Shown: positions 1 through 12,016, counted from the first letter of the stretch. The stretch: 64,000 nucleotides of DNA from Marasmius tenuissimus (GCA_029532415.1 JAQOTA010000067.1:434001-498000), one strand, 5' to 3'. Notes: generated by a model from the letters alone, not told the origin. Made by a program: numbers and translations.

Positions 1-3000
1 ACTCGATGAGACCGACTGACACTCAACCACACGAGAATATTTGCACTAACGCAATACAACATTCAGACGATATCTGGTGTCATCGAAGGAAGCCAAAACT
101 AATCTCATCTCATCGGGTAGGATCCCCTGATATTCCCAAATCCTGTTCATTCAATTAGGTTTTCATTCACTTCGTTCCAGCTCGATGGGATTCGATATCA
201 CGATACATTTTCATTCATGCGAGACTATGAATACAGGAGAGGTACCAATTACAATACCACAAGTACACAATACCAGAGGCATCCGGCGCTCGCTGAGTCC
301 ATACTGCAGAGGTGTTCACCTTATAGGCTTGGTACCGATGGGAATACTAGTCACGAAGGAAAATAAGTACAAAAGCGAGCAGACAGATTGTGAATGAGAG
401 GAAAATACATACAGAGAGTCGTCAATAAACATATTTCGGAGTCCCTCGCTCATTTGAGATTTGTTGTCGCGAGTGTGCTGCAACGGAGGAAACTCAGCCT
501 CAACACATGTGTACGGTATAGAAAAAGCTTGATGTACCTTTTCATGAGCGGAAATCGAATAGTTGTACGCGCTGAAATGAGATGACAATGGTTTACAACA
601 GAATCAGAAATGATAATGAGTGCATGGACTTGAGGTACGCACAGGAAATGATACAACAACCTCTCTCTCAACTGCCTCCGGTACTCTGTCCGTCTGTGCG
701 CAAGCGGTTGAGGCAAAATTGAGCTTGTTGAGGTGCTGCTCGCAGCCAACGAACCTGGAGGGTATGTTAGTCACACATAAGCGACAAGTAGAGCAAGAGG
801 GATGAAAGAAATGCATCGTCAACGCAGCAAATGGTGGCCAGCCGTTTGCTGAGTCGACGATACGGTGAGCTGGATGTCGTGGCAGGAGGGAAACCTAGTT
901 ATAGGGGCGCTGAGTCAGTCCGCGGGCCAAACTCGTACCCCAAAGTCTCGGTCCCCAAAGTCTTGAATCCAATAATTCTGTAATCGATGTCGTGCCTACA
1001 AACTCAACGCCTTGTTTGCCCTGCGAGTAAAAAGGTATAGGTAAGAGCCAGACTAGTCTCTAGAGAAACTCACCGTTGTAATACACCCTGTGGTCAACTT
1101 TTAACTCGAGCGGCAATTTATTGAGGTATGGCCTAGCGGAGAGAAGGAATTACACTGAGTTGAGCAACAGCTCGAGCGATTGAGTCAATCGAAATTGTAC
1201 TTATGAATTCGAGAAATGAGAGCAGCCGCAAATATTGTATCGTCTTGTTGTGTGTAGTCGCGTCACGTCGAGTTCGGAATATCATTGATGGGAGAAAAGA
1301 TTATCGAAGTCGAAACAAATCATTCAGAAGAAAGACAGATCTATTGGAACTGTTCGAATGACGACTTTGTATGAGACCAGACCAGATCTCACATAGTCGC
1401 CTCGATGAGACCCGATGACATCCGACAGGCCGAGACGGACTTTTTCCTGGGAATGAGTTTTGATCAGGCTTCAAACGCTGGGTTCTCGGATAGGTGTCGA
1501 AACAAGTGGATGGGTAGCACTCATGCAAAGTGGGATCTAGATGAGTACAAGGGCTAGAGCATGATTTATAGGGCATTTGTACGATGGTCACAGTGCAAAG
1601 GTGTGCATAGCACCGATCCAGTCGATGGGTGCCAAGACTGGATCTAGATCGGTGACGTTATTCTGGCTTTTCGGACCGGTGCTAGCAAATTGATGCCAGC
1701 ATGGACTTGGTCTTGAGTTTTTACCACAAGCCCGCCCTTAATTACTCGTAACTCGACCATCAAGTCGCGCCAAAAAACCTCCCGAAGACCGAAGACTACC
1801 AGAAAGCATTTTAAGTCAAGACCTGGCGGTACGGTAAGAGAATTGGGCGAGTTGTTGCATGTCCTATGGGCGGAGACGGCGATGAGCTGACACTTTTTCC
1901 TACCTTGGCTAGCCATCAGAGTCGAAGGCGTTCAGTTAAGTACTCATGGTACCTGGGCCAAATTGACTAGGAACGCCAACGTCAGTTCCCTCCTTCTCTC
2001 CTTTCCTTCTTTCTTGGCTCGCTAACGCTCGCCCACCGTAGAAAATGGCCTCGAATTTGACAATGCTGCCGTTCGGGCGATGACCATACCGCCGATGTTG
2101 AACCTGGCGTTTTCAATCATGACGAACTGAGTGACAATGCTCCATGACCGTTGACGCTGCCAGTGTTGGGCTTGGTGGAGCTATTTACGCTGAACAAGTC
2201 ACGGCTAGTGCTGGCGGGCTTCAATTCATGTCTCCTTCCGGTTTTTCTGGGACGAGCGCTCTACGTACGGGTATCCCTGGTAAATACCTGGGCTTTTGTG
2301 TTTCATCTGGTGGATGCACATAAACTCGTCCCGAGTTTTCATATCCACTATCATCTGGGAGGTTTTGCCAGTCATTACCGATCATCCAAGTGACAGGCCT
2401 CATCGAAAATACTCGCTCGACAGTAAACATGGAGATTGAAGATTCGGCCGTTGGTGCACAGATAAGAAGCCTGACACGGACACGAAATACGTAGTACGTT
2501 CTAGATCTGGATCCTTCTGCTGCCAGTATGGCCCGCGAATTTTCGACCAGGCCCAGGCTTCTCACCATTATTTTGATCACTTTGTCCTGTGCACTTCCCG
2601 AGCGTTGATCAACAAGAACCTTCCGTCTACATATGTATATCCATTTTCGGTCGCCTATGTTATCGCATCACTTCTTTCACCCATGCGTGTGCTACCTCCT
2701 GGTTTGTATACCTGGCACATCTGACCATATATGTTTACTTATCGGGAATCATGAATATGTGGCCACGGGTATTGAGTATTGACCTTTCTCGTATGTAGCT
2801 GACCCTCGTGGGAGCGAGCGAACGATAGATTTCTGGAACTACCATTCGTGCGATGTCGAGTTTGCAGGCTTTTCGTTGTCATTCGTCTTTCAGGGCAGCC
2901 TTGTGAGCGGAGTCTCAATGGGAACCCGAATGCTATATGCACTTGATCGTACATGACGTTTGTGCGGTTAAAAATCACAATGTGATCTCTGTCGACTGCA

Positions 3001-3318
3001 GTGGAGGGCTTCTTTCTTTCACTAGAAGTGCAGCTATAAGACAGTGTTTCAGTTGCGATACTCTCCATCACATACACCTCAAATGTCCTTAACATCTCAG
3101 TCTCACTACCTTGGGGCTGAACCGCATGGAGATATTGAGGTGAAGGGCATTCCCTTGTCCTTCTCCTGACAAAATACTGACGAAGTCTATAGGCTCTTAT
3201 CGTTGAGATTGTCAGCAAGGTCGAGATCGACTGGTCGACTCCTTGGGAGTCTCTTCACGTTCAAGAAAGAGCGGTTGTATGCAGAGTGGTCGGTATCAAG
3301 GTTCCCTAGTTCACATAG
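1..3318. other. Left-hand region without a convincing gene
   Basis: No recognisable gene was found. Open frames here are short and have no domain motif or coherent intron chain. The best two lie on the minus strand: 119 residues at 2221-2580, listed separately, and 159 residues at 2739-3218, whose composition (many R, S and T, few hydrophobic blocks) looks like antisense to the RING gene's upstream region. No inverted repeats or long direct repeats stood out. Confidence 0.4.
2221..2580 (-). CDS. Unrecognised 119-residue open frame
   Basis: A minus-strand frame with ATG at 2580 and a stop at 2221. I do not recognise it. The C-terminal half, from about residue 60, has a protein-like mix of acidic, aromatic and proline residues (for example the segment MIGNDWQNLPDDSGY), while the N-terminal part looks random. 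It could be the last exon of a longer gene, or chance. No TATA element, signal peptide or membrane segment was seen. Treat it as a weak candidate. Confidence 0.2.
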   Translation of the reverse strand: MIKIMVRSLGLVENSRAILAAEGSRSRTYYVFRVRVRLLICAPTAESSISMFTVERVFSMRPVTWMIGNDWQNLPDDSGYENSGRVYVHPPDETQKPRYLPGIPVRRALVPEKPEGDMN

Positions 3319-3901
3319 AGGAGCACCAAAACTCATCGAGGTCTACCACAGGCTCAAACTCACTTGCGAAAGCTATATCCACATATCCACCGCTTTCATG
3401 AGCGGATGCTCGAGCAAATGATTGGAGAAGAATCTGAGGATATTCGTAGTGCCTATCTTGCATCGACCGTGAGTGCAAATGCTCTTCTTTTGGGAGGCTG
3501 TTTACCAACTCAGACTACCATGACCAGATTGAGCTGAGCAATATAACCACTTGTAAGCTGTGCCACGAGATTATGGAGTGGCCATCGCTGTAAGTCGGTG
3601 CATGATTCTCATGATTTGATATCTACTACAACTTCCCGGCAGGTTGGCGGACTGTGGACACGCAGTGTGTAGCGGTTGTCTCGCATCCCATTTCCAAGAA
3701 CAAGACTCCGAGGGAGAGCCCTTCACTTGCCCAATCTGTGACGAATTCGTCGTCTCGAATCCGGCATGTAATCGTAGCTTACAGGCGATTGTTGAAATAC
3801 AATCGCCGCCAGCTGAGGACGCCATTACCCATCGACAACTCTTGTTGGATTTTCCGGGCATCGAATTTCACCCAGATTGTGAAAGGAAATTGAATGGTTG
3901 A
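3319..3901 (+). CDS. RING-finger protein (C3HC4), putative E3 ubiquitin ligase, 5' end uncertain
   Basis: Exons read as about 3319-3468, 3528-3589 and 3643-3901. Introns are 3469-3527 (GTGAGT..CAG) and 3590-3642 (GTAAGT..CAG), and the frame is kept across both joins. The joined protein carries a full zinc-binding pattern: CKLC, then CGHAVCSGC after 13 residues, then CPIC, i.e. C3HC4 order. RING domains usually recruit an E2 enzyme to ubiquitinate a target, and this is the only function I infer. The segment before the RING is charged and may be helical (HERMLEQMIGEESEDIRS). The first in-frame ATG is at 3406. The frame is open upstream to a TAG at 3316-3318 that ends a possible acceptor, so one or more upstream exons may be missing. 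The protein ends about 50 residues after the RING, with no other domain visible. Confidence 0.6.
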
Positions 3902-6015
3902 ATCCCATTAGACATATGGTACATTAGATATGCGTATGAATATCCTCCTTCCATTGAAATATCCCGGGTAGCTCCCCTTCATTCGTATAGGACCAAGGTC
4001 TCACGTCGTTCCTGGTGTTCAAGGTCATGTAGGCATGCTGCTCGGCAAGTCCCATGAACGCCAACTACCCGACCTCGGTGCATAGGTGAACGATTGAGGA
4101 TTCGTAAGTCTTGGATAAGCTGAAGAAGACTTGTGAGGCTCGGCCACTGACAACGACTCAGACCACTTAGATGTAAGATCCAGACAGCACCCGTTCAAAC
4201 CCATAACATGTGTCGCGGTCAATGTAAGCGACCGTAGCTGATGTCATTTGATGATTTTGACCGCGGGACTCTGGTCAGGCACGAGTTAGGCATATACATA
4301 AGTAGTACTTGGGTCCGGCTGAGGTACGGCGACACCAGTCTCGGGCAGATTTCAAGCAAAGAACTTAGACATCATGGCCAGTGGGTGCTTTGAATCCATT
4401 TCCATGACTAAATTCATACAGTCTACCTCCGCAGATTCTCGTGTAAGCTCTACGCATGCCAGTAGAACGACCGTTGTGGGGTTCGAAGTATATATATGGA
4501 TCGGCGGCAATCTTCTTTGCCCTGATCTATCCAAGAAGCTAATTAGAGTGCTGTGACGATTTTTTCATACTTCTCAATTAACGATTTATGTAGTAGCATC
4601 GGTTCTGGATGTCAATAAGATGAATTATCACACGGATATCTCTTCCAGTTTTGAAGCGACGCTTCAGCTCGGCCATAACTGCCTGATATCAAAATCCGAG
4701 AGAATGCCTTTTTCCTGCTCGACCTCCTCTCTATCCCTCCTATACTCCTCCTAACATGCTGAGCTGACTGTTCCCATTACTTTCATCAAACTATAACAGG
4801 CCCATTTCTCGATTTCCACGGCCGCCGATCTAGAAAACCGACCGTTTTTGCGAGAGGGATCTGCTTTCTCTGTTGATCGCGCCAGTCAGAGTCGTAACGA
4901 GTAAGGAGGAGTGTCTGGTACGTACATTTTTTGCGTGTACTGAATAAGACACTAATCACTACTTCAGATGTCCCAACATTTCAAGCCGTGCTCAACACAA
5001 AGCTACTAATTATCGAGACTGATTAAACCCACTCGCCCGCTGATGCTTGACACTTGCAAGCTTAATGAAACCTCTGAGAAGTGTTCCTCCCCGTCACTAC
5101 TAAAACACGACCGCTTGCCCTATTTGCAACTTGCTACTGCCGTACGAGTGGCCCTCGTATTTGTTCGAACGATAGCTGGCCTGCAGGCTCTGCAGACTCG
5201 TTTACCGGAGACCGCTCATCTTATTTGGACGACTCATGCTCGCATCAGCTGGATTTCACAATTATCGAGTACACTTTCCCCCTTCCCTAGGCGGCGTTCT
5301 CATGTTCAAATGCCCGTAACAAAGGTCATATTTTGCACCAACTTTCTTCCGAGGTTCTTTTTGCTAGCTCTGCGTACACGGATAGTGTAGTCAGCCTCCG
5401 AGCTAGGACATGGATGTCCGACCGAGTAGGCTCGATCGCGGACTGGCGATCGCGAGTGTCTTCCTTGCAATGGGGATAATGTATCCACGAGCGGATAGCT
5501 AGCACCCATATCTCCAATGGAACAATGGAGCTAACAACTTACAAGTGTATAGACTAATTCTCCTTTTGGTTATATATAGGTGTTCATATGGCTACATATA
5601 GTGATTGTCTCTCAATATAGTAAGTTTTAACTTGCCCGTCCGCCACCAAAATACAGTAGTCTATCGCGCACAATTAGGGTAAACTACAGGTTCGGTCCCG
5701 CTTCTGGAGCTCCGAAACTTACAGTAATACATGGATATAATAGCACTCACGATTATATTCTCCTCGACTGTCCGGGAGTTCAGACCGATGAAAGATAGAT
5801 GGGAGTTAGGTCCAAAACAACTCGTGGAACGTCACTAGACGCCACACCGCATGATAATGTGATAAGGTAGGCGAAGTAATATAATACAGGCCTCGTTGTA
5901 AACACGAAGTGATTATAACGAGGTTGTATTCTAAGAGGCCTCGCGGGAAAGTCGGGAGTACAGCTCCGTTGTTGGCGTTTTAATGAGCGTATGAGACTTC
6001 CGGGACATCACCAAA
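3902..6015. other. Intergenic region, no gene seen
   Basis: Only short overlapping frames on both strands (all under about 115 residues, none with a motif or a consistent splice chain). I see no repeat or element in it. Confidence 0.4.
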
Positions 6016-7105
6016 ATGTCGAGCTATAGGCATGATCAACGCTCTGATAGGAATGCGCAGTACAGCCATCCTAGTAACCCCCCTCCGTATAACCATCCTA
6101 ACAACCCCCCTCCCTACCCCCCTTTCCCGATGCCCGATATGCGCGAGTTGGCGGTGTTAGAAGCGCAACTAGAACAGGGTGGGTGTATTGCGTTGCCTTT
6201 CGTGAAGCACTAACGATAAAAATGTTCGGATGATCGTAGCACTAGGTTATTATCATTACCAGATGCAGATGATTCATCAATCAGCGCCACGGTTTGATGC
6301 TTGGCCCTCGCCGGCCTGGTACAGCGGTCCGCAGTCATGGGGCGGGCCACCACCGCCTCTCAGTTATCGTTTTGGTACCAATCCATGGCACCATGGCTAC
6401 AGTCATCCGGTACCACCACCGGATTTCCCCCCGTATATGAGCGGAGCCCGACCAAATCATTTCAACCCGGCATATGCGTCGTATCAGCCACAACCTCAAC
6501 ACACTACCAATGTTCCCAACGTCCCGAACGTCCCCAATGTCCCCAACAACCCCAACGTCCCCGATAACCCCAACGCCCAATTGAATCAGCCTCGACAGGT
6601 TGATCCTATCTCACAGCCGGCACAAACCGACCCCAATATCCTACCGGTACCAAATCAGTCTCAAACGTCGACGAGTCCCGATGATGACGCTTTGGCTGAG
6701 GCATTGTTCGGATCAGGATCAATTCACGGTAGCTCAGACTCGGTAAGCACGCAATAACGTAGTATTGTGCACTTTGGTCGCTCATGCTGGATTCGAAATC
6801 ATACCAGAGCCAGACAAATGAACTTTTCCTGCCCTCCCTAAATTCAGCCGCGCAAGTGCCCGCTCCACAAGGCGATCGACTTTTTGGGGTCGACGGGGGA
6901 GCAGAGTCCTACATGTGGGGGCTAGGCACGTCGACGAACTCATTACCCTCGCAGGTATGTATAAGTTGCATCGTGGATCAACCGCAAGAATATATAATTG
7001 ATTGAATTTCAGGTACCATTCAATTCTGAGCAGGTCTGGAGCAATTTTCCTCACTTCCCCAGCATTCGCTCGGACATGCCCTTCTCAGGACCTCCTACAT
7101 CCTGA
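6016..7105 (+). CDS. Proline/asparagine-rich low-complexity protein, four exons, unknown function
   Basis: Exons are 6016-6178, 6240-6742, 6808-6954 and 7013-7105. Introns are 61, 65 and 58 nt, each GT..AG, and the join keeps one frame from ATG to TGA (301 residues). The first intron has a clear CTAAC branch-like motif at about 6210. The protein is rich in P, N, Q, Y and S. The N-terminus repeats NPPPY; residues about 55-130 are rich in W, Y, P and G; and around 6510-6570 there is a short NVP/NNP tandem repeat. An acidic stretch (PDDDALAEALFGSGS) follows. The makeup is that of a disordered regulator or RNA/chromatin-associated protein, but no domain is recognisable and I assign no function. 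It has no signal peptide or membrane span. Confidence 0.65.
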
Positions 7106-7215
7106 GTTCTCGAATGCGGCCGCACTGAGAGCTCAAAATCTGTCTAACTATCTATGCAGAGAACAGATGCGAGGCTCGTGCCCAAGCAACTTGCCATGTA
7201 CTATACGTGTGTATG

Positions 7216-7656
7216 TTAGTATATCATGCCAGCCATATAACCAATCCCTTCATGCTCATAGTCAAAGTGGCCTTGCGCTCCCAAGTATATGACAGTGACA
7301 GCCTTGTTGAGATTATCCTGGGGACCGCGGGGCACATATATCGTATATGCATGACTATCAACAAGGTTGAACCTTATAGATAGTTGGCGCTTCCACTGAC
7401 GAAGCAGGAATGACCTGAGCTGGCATGTTGAGCGATGATACGAATAGAGCCAGACTGGGATGAACATTTCAGCGCCGTCGAGCGGTGAGTCGGACATTGC
7501 CACCTTATATTCGTATATAAAGTTCAACACGCCGCTGATCGATCCTTCCATTAAGTCTAGTAGTCTATCAGCTAGGCTATCAACTCGGATCTTCCATGAT
7601 GGCGATATGCGGTGACTATTCGAATTCCCGTGCACGAGTGTATAGCCACCCCACAA
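7216..7656 (-). CDS. Unrecognised 146-residue open frame
   Basis: A minus-strand frame whose composition is fairly protein-like, with hydrophobic residues spread at helical spacing (for example SLADRLLDLMEGSISG and VLNFIYEYKVA). A second minus-strand frame at 7616-7951 overlaps its start and could be an upstream exon, but I could not build a clean splice between them. No family is recognised. It may be a real gene convergent with the Pro/Asn-rich gene that ends at 7105, or a chance frame. Confidence 0.25.
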   Translation of the reverse strand: MWGGYTLVHGNSNSHRISPSWKIRVDSLADRLLDLMEGSISGVLNFIYEYKVAMSDSPLDGAEMFIPVWLYSYHRSTCQLRSFLLRQWKRQLSIRFNLVDSHAYTIYVPRGPQDNLNKAVTVIYLGAQGHFDYEHEGIGYMAGMIY

Positions 7657-7951
7657 ACCCTTTGCCCAGGTCCTCCGACACTATCCTCTCCGAGTTCTTC
7701 GCTCCCCTTACTTCCGGATCCTTCTTTCCATACCACCACCATCTCGACCTTCCTCCATCCAGCAGCGAGTAGTAGGGCCGTGAAATGGCGCGGCCAGGTT
7801 CAACGAAGGAGAGACAATGTCGTCGAGAAGCCTTATCAGTAGCACGAGACCAACAGGTACGTTTCATGGTCCAGTTTTTCGCGTATAATCGATTGATTTG
7901 TATCGATAATTTGTGAATAGTACTGACAATAACCTCCATGCGAAGACACAA

Positions 7952-9009
7952 GTCTCAGAACAAGTAAAATTGTTGAACTTGTGAGCCATCCGGGTCAGCA
8001 TTTCATGTCGAATTGCGATCGGTCAGTCGATTCTTGCTGAATACTCTTCCTGGTTCTACAGTATCTTGGTGACGGCAAAGTGTCCTCCATTGCCGGATGA
8101 GTCTCCGAGTCTGACCGCTTTACTCACTGCTCGGCCTTAGATTTAAGACGGCCTGGCTCTGCATTTCGGTATGACATTCGTCTTATCTCCATCTTTTGAT
8201 ATCTTCCAATCCTTTGCATTCAGGCGCTGCATACAGGCTTGTGTTGGAGAAGCGAGCAGACTCAGAAGACTTGGGCAGAGGGAGGGGCCATGAGGGATGT
8301 GGATTAGAGCGGGAGCGAGAATGGGATTATAGGACGTGTATACAGTCGCAATGGTGCACACAAGTGGGTAGCTAAATATACTAAATTTACTGGGGATTTA
8401 TCTGGCCCATTCTAACAACATATTTGACGAGGAAGCTAGGAAGTTCCAGCTACCTGTACAACCACTAGCACTTTTAGTCCGTCAGAGCACATCGGATAGC
8501 AACGATAAAATGGAAAATTGTCATTATCATCCGATGTGTTTTGACGGACCTTCGGCAGGGGGACTGACCATCGGTTTTCGCCAGTTCAAGTCGGATAACG
8601 TTGATTCAATCCTCAGGCCTCAGGCCTCGTGGCTCGGAAGTCACTTTGAATCAACCTGCATACGACTCCCAGTCACCATCAACTCGTGGTAACTGGCTAT
8701 ACTCCGCAATACTTCTTCTCGATCAAGCAGGCGGAGTCACGGACAAGTAACTTGAAGGTTTTTGAAGACATAGGTTCTCGATTTCATCCATAGGCTATTG
8801 CTGTTATTTGTTCGTTTTGCAGGAAGACAGAGGCCATCCTTCCACTGGCGATGCTGCCATTTGCCGTCGCCTGTGATCGATTCCAAGCTTCTGAAGTGAG
8901 TCTTGGTCGACCCATCAATGCATCAAGTACTGCATTTGTTTGCAATAATATGATTCTATCACTATCCACCTATTCTGAAAATATCGCGCCCAAACCATCC
9001 ACGGCGCCG
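7952..9009. other. Intergenic region with an imperfect hairpin
   Basis: No gene is supported. At 8478-8552 an inverted repeat with arms of about 20 nt (18 matching) surrounds a loop of about 35 nt and is listed separately. Short frames such as 8510-8692 run through the hairpin and are not credible genes. Confidence 0.4.
8478..8552. repeat. Imperfect inverted repeat (hairpin)
   Basis: The left arm (about 8478-8499) contains CACATCGGAT and the right arm (about 8530-8552) contains its complement ATCCGATGTG. Outer parts pair as GTCCGTCA with TGACGGAC. Two mismatches fall within about 20 bp. It could be a foldback remnant of a small transposon or an ordinary hairpin. Confidence 0.45.
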
Positions 9010-9018
9010 TATATATAG
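9010..9018 (+). promoter_or_regulatory. TATA-like element of the cyclin gene
   Basis: TATATATAG lies 66 nt upstream of the cyclin ATG at 9084, a fitting distance for a core promoter with a short leader. Inferred from position and sequence only. Confidence 0.4.
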
Positions 9019-9083
9019 ATAAGTACGTGTGCAGACTCCCTATTTTCCACAAAATTTCACTACCCAGTTTTGAGTCGACCGCC

Positions 9084-9898
9084 ATGATCCACCCGGCCAG
9101 TTTAGTCGACCAATCCTTCCACTCAACTTCTCTTACCCAACTTCTATCTCTCCCAGTCAACAAGACGCTGTCACGTACGCTGAATTTGAGACTCAATCTT
9201 GCCTATCAAACTCATTCCTGTTCTTCCAGAATACGTTATTGAGTCTACAGCGTGTGTGGTTGAATATGGCACTCTTTCCTCAGTCCCTCTCGAGTCCCAG
9301 GCTATAAGGGACATTCGGAAAGCGGAGTTCGCTACTTTGGTCGAACATATCCTGTCATGCCCAGATATTACCACGCCCATCGTGCTTACCACCCTAGTAT
9401 ATATCGGACGAGCGAAACCAAACCTCAGAATTGCCACGAGAGAATGGGCGCTCGAGCGTGTGTTTCTTGGATCCATAGTTCTCGCGTTCAAGGTCCGTTC
9501 TCGAAATCTTGCAGCTGCGCCAGTGACTCACCCAGATCATATCACAGTATCTCAATGACAGTTGTATTGGAAACTCTGAATGGGCTCGCTGCACTGGCAC
9601 TTTTACAAACCAAGTTATCTGCCGCATCGAACGAGAGCTCCTCCAGGTGTTGGACTGGGACCTTCGGATAACGGAGCATGATATTCTCAATTCATTTTCC
9701 GGTCCAGGGAACCAAAAACAGGTTGCGGGGTCACAGGCTAGTGAGCAACTCGGAGCTACACAAAAGACCCGCTCGTCCTTCGCAAGCCCAGAGAAAAAGC
9801 CTCGCAAGAGTAAACCGAAGCGGAAAAGCAACAAGGGGCCGGTTCAGTGTCGGCGAGTTACCCGCATTCGCGCAGAATTCCAAGCCAAAGCCGCTTAG
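9084..9898 (+). CDS. PHO80/Pcl-like cyclin (cyclin N-terminal domain)
   Basis: Exons are 9084-9174, 9230-9492 and 9548-9898. Introns are 9175-9229 and 9493-9547, both 55 nt and GT..AG. The joined frame gives 234 residues. Residues about 30-155 read as a cyclin box of the Pcl type: a VEYGT/FATLVEHIL helix, then TTPIVLTTLVYIGRAK and the alanine-rich helix WALERVFLGSIVLAFK, then YLNDS, a W and G-T-F motif, IERELLQVLDWDLRIT and a terminal EHDIL. Family members bind and activate a cyclin-dependent kinase of the Pho85 class, acting in phosphate, glycogen or cell-cycle signalling. Which process applies here cannot be told. The C-terminal 75 residues are basic and low-complexity (KKPRKSKPKRKSNKG), a possible nuclear-localisation tail. 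Confidence 0.8.
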
Positions 9899-10523
9899 CT
9901 ATGGTGAAGAGAGCAGAGAATGATTCGCCGAATGTGCCCTAGTACATCTGCTCAGGACGCGCATTTGTGGTACTTCGTATCACCCTAATATTGACAGGCT
10001 ATCGTAATTTACTTGGCATGTACCACGCTATAGTTATAATGAAGTTGATGTTGAAGAGCTGAAGTCAATTCCACCACTACTAGGGTCGTTATCCCGGTTT
10101 CTGTCTTTGTAGATACTTTGCCAGGGCCAGATCCTGGCCCTCTCTATCAATGATAGGTGGGAGCATGTATCGGGTTTCGATCAGGTACTTAATGAATTAA
10201 TGAAGCTTGAGCTTGATCAGCCCCCAATCACCAGCAATCTCGAATGTTCTGACGTTGTTCAGAAGCGAACACAGTCAATATTGCACACTCGCACAGTCGA
10301 ATAGTAGTATGTCGGACCTTGGTATATATATATATAAGTATATATGAATAAATATATATAGCGTAGTGTAATAATGGTCACAAACCAAGACGAATCGAAG
10401 TATATGCTATTTAAAGACGATCTCGGAGAGATTCCAAATCAATCGTCTTCGAGTACATTGTAACCCGCGTCTCGAGTTTTGCTTAAGTGAAGAGCCAGCT
10501 CTTCCTCCCACGTTTTGCTCACG
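9899..10523. other. Intergenic region with AT-repeat tract
   Basis: No gene. It contains a TA-dinucleotide tract at 10322-10362 and a TATTTAAAG element near 10408 that may be the core promoter of the following gene. Confidence 0.4.
10322..10362. repeat. TA-dinucleotide microsatellite
   Basis: Interrupted runs of TA/AT (three blocks broken by AAG, GA and AA) over about 40 bp, in the 5' flank of the gene at 10524. Confidence 0.7.
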
Positions 10524-11516
10524 ATGTTCATTGACATTCTCCGCCGCTACAAGCTTCGGTCCCTTTTGCGAAGCCCTCTTCGACGTATACTTCGCTGGGG
10601 ACGGCCCCGGTACTCTGCGAAAAGCCTTACCCCCCCCTCAATCCTCCCACCTACTTGTCCTCCTCGTCATCGGAGACGCCGCGTCAGAACAAGTGCACCA
10701 AGGATTTTGATCAGGGCTCCGAACCCTAGTCCCCTGATTCCTGTGATTCCCGTCACGAGCGACCGGGACCCTTGGCAAGCTGCTGAACGGCTTCCAGTAG
10801 CGAAAACGTTGTCGCTGTCAATCACCGATCTCTATCGAGCTGTTTCCCAAACCTTCGCCCACCCGCAATTCGATAGCTCCGACGCAGACCGGGCTATCTT
10901 GAGGAAAATTCGGTCCGCATCCATCAAACACGAGTTGATTGCAGGAGTTAAGCGCGTGGAGGCACGAATCGAGACTACGGCGGAAGAGAACGAAGCAATT
11001 GAGGGGTCTATCAGGGATCCGAGGAAAGGTGTCGAATTGGATCAGAACGTCGCGGGAGGAAAGATGCAGGTGCGACAGTCCAAAAGACTTCGGGCGAAAC
11101 TCGTGAAGGCCGCCTTACACGGCCGGAGAATTAGATTGAATGCCCCAGCAAATCATATTGCACGATGGAATTGGTACGAGGCTGCCTGGGCTGCGATCGA
11201 AGCAGGCCACCTTGGGCGTTCGATCCGGTGTTCAATTTCCTTCAATGATCTCCCTTGGCCTACCCTGAATGTGAATCGGCTGGAATTGGAGGATTATGAA
11301 GCATTTGTGCTCTCACCGGCTCGTCCTCGATTTGAGACGATGTACTGGTTCGAGCGAGTGAAGAACGAGCATGCACATTGGAATCTCGACAATGTGAAGC
11401 AGAAGGTCATCCCGCTTGTTAGCGAAGAGATAAGTGAACGGGTAATGGGATGTGCTGTTATTCTCTTAGGATATCTCGACTCGCTGGTGGATAAGTATAC
11501 TTCTTGTGACGAGTAA
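10524..11516 (+). CDS. Unknown single-exon protein with a basic proline-rich N-terminus
   Basis: One uninterrupted frame of 330 residues from ATG 10524. Residues 1-75 are basic and proline-rich (RRYKLRSLLRSPLRR, then PPSILPPTCPPRHRRRR). A helical acidic middle follows, then a basic patch (QSKRLRAKLVKAALHGRRI). The C-terminal 130 residues contain a WYEAAWAAIEAG helix, SISFNDLPWPTLN and a final helical region. In my memory this C-terminal layout (W-rich helix, a short 'D-PWP' turn, then a helix) recurs in agaricomycete hypothetical proteins that often also carry a J-domain-like W-H-P-D motif. Here the matching spot reads HWNLDNV, so that motif is absent. No catalytic role is assignable. Confidence 0.6.
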   Translation: MFIDILRRYKLRSLLRSPLRRILRWGRPRYSAKSLTPPSILPPTCPPRHRRRRVRTSAPRILIRAPNPSPLIPVIPVTSDRDPWQAAERLPVAKTLSLSITDLYRAVSQTFAHPQFDSSDADRAILRKIRSASIKHELIAGVKRVEARIETTAEENEAIEGSIRDPRKGVELDQNVAGGKMQVRQSKRLRAKLVKAALHGRRIRLNAPANHIARWNWYEAAWAAIEAGHLGRSIRCSISFNDLPWPTLNVNRLELEDYEAFVLSPARPRFETMYWFERVKNEHAHWNLDNVKQKVIPLVSEEISERVMGCAVILLGYLDSLVDKYTSCDE

Positions 11517-12008
11517 TACCAAGATGTCAGTAGGCAGGCTGATTTCGGACACTCTAAGACCTAGAGTATGTATACTTACTACCACCAAGTAGAGGAGAAT
11601 TTCGAGCGGATTGGTTTATGAGCTAGCCTGTATTGTCCTCGTCAATAATTCAGATCTGGTTTCATACGAGTGTCGAAGACCTTTAAAGCCGCTTACAATT
11701 ATGGAAGTCGAACACGAAACAAGTTACTGGAAGCTCGTACCGACACCTTGAACGCAGCCGACTGCGGCTCAGGATCCAGATACAAGCTAACGAGCTAGGG
11801 TGAACGAAGGTGAGCGATGTCAAAGGGGGCTGGTTCTATACCGTGTAAGTGTCACATAGTTTCATAAGGCGTATCTGAGGGGGTCAACCGATCGTGTTGA
11901 GCGAGGGAAGGTTGATAAGTTGGGTAGATATATCATTCGAAGTCGAAGAGGAACGAGTCCATTCTGAGCAGAAGCCAGACGAAAACCTTAAACGAGGCTC
12001 CAGGTAGA
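11517..12008. other. Intergenic region, nothing recognised
   Basis: No open frame of useful length and no repeats noticed, up to the target-site duplication of the hAT-like element at 12009. Confidence 0.4.
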
Positions 12009-12016
12009 CCCTAATC

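Noticed and set aside
2739..3218. 159-residue minus-strand open frame
   Set aside because: Composition is R/S/T-rich without structure, there is no splice or promoter logic, and it lies opposite the likely 5' part of the RING gene.
6335..6580. Valine/glycine-repeat minus-strand frame
   Set aside because: It is antisense to the Asn-Val-Pro repeat of the spliced gene 6016-7105.
12009..12016. CCCTAA next to the hAT-like element, resembling a telomere repeat unit
   Set aside because: A single copy on each side of the element is better explained as the target-site duplication. No tandem telomere array is present.
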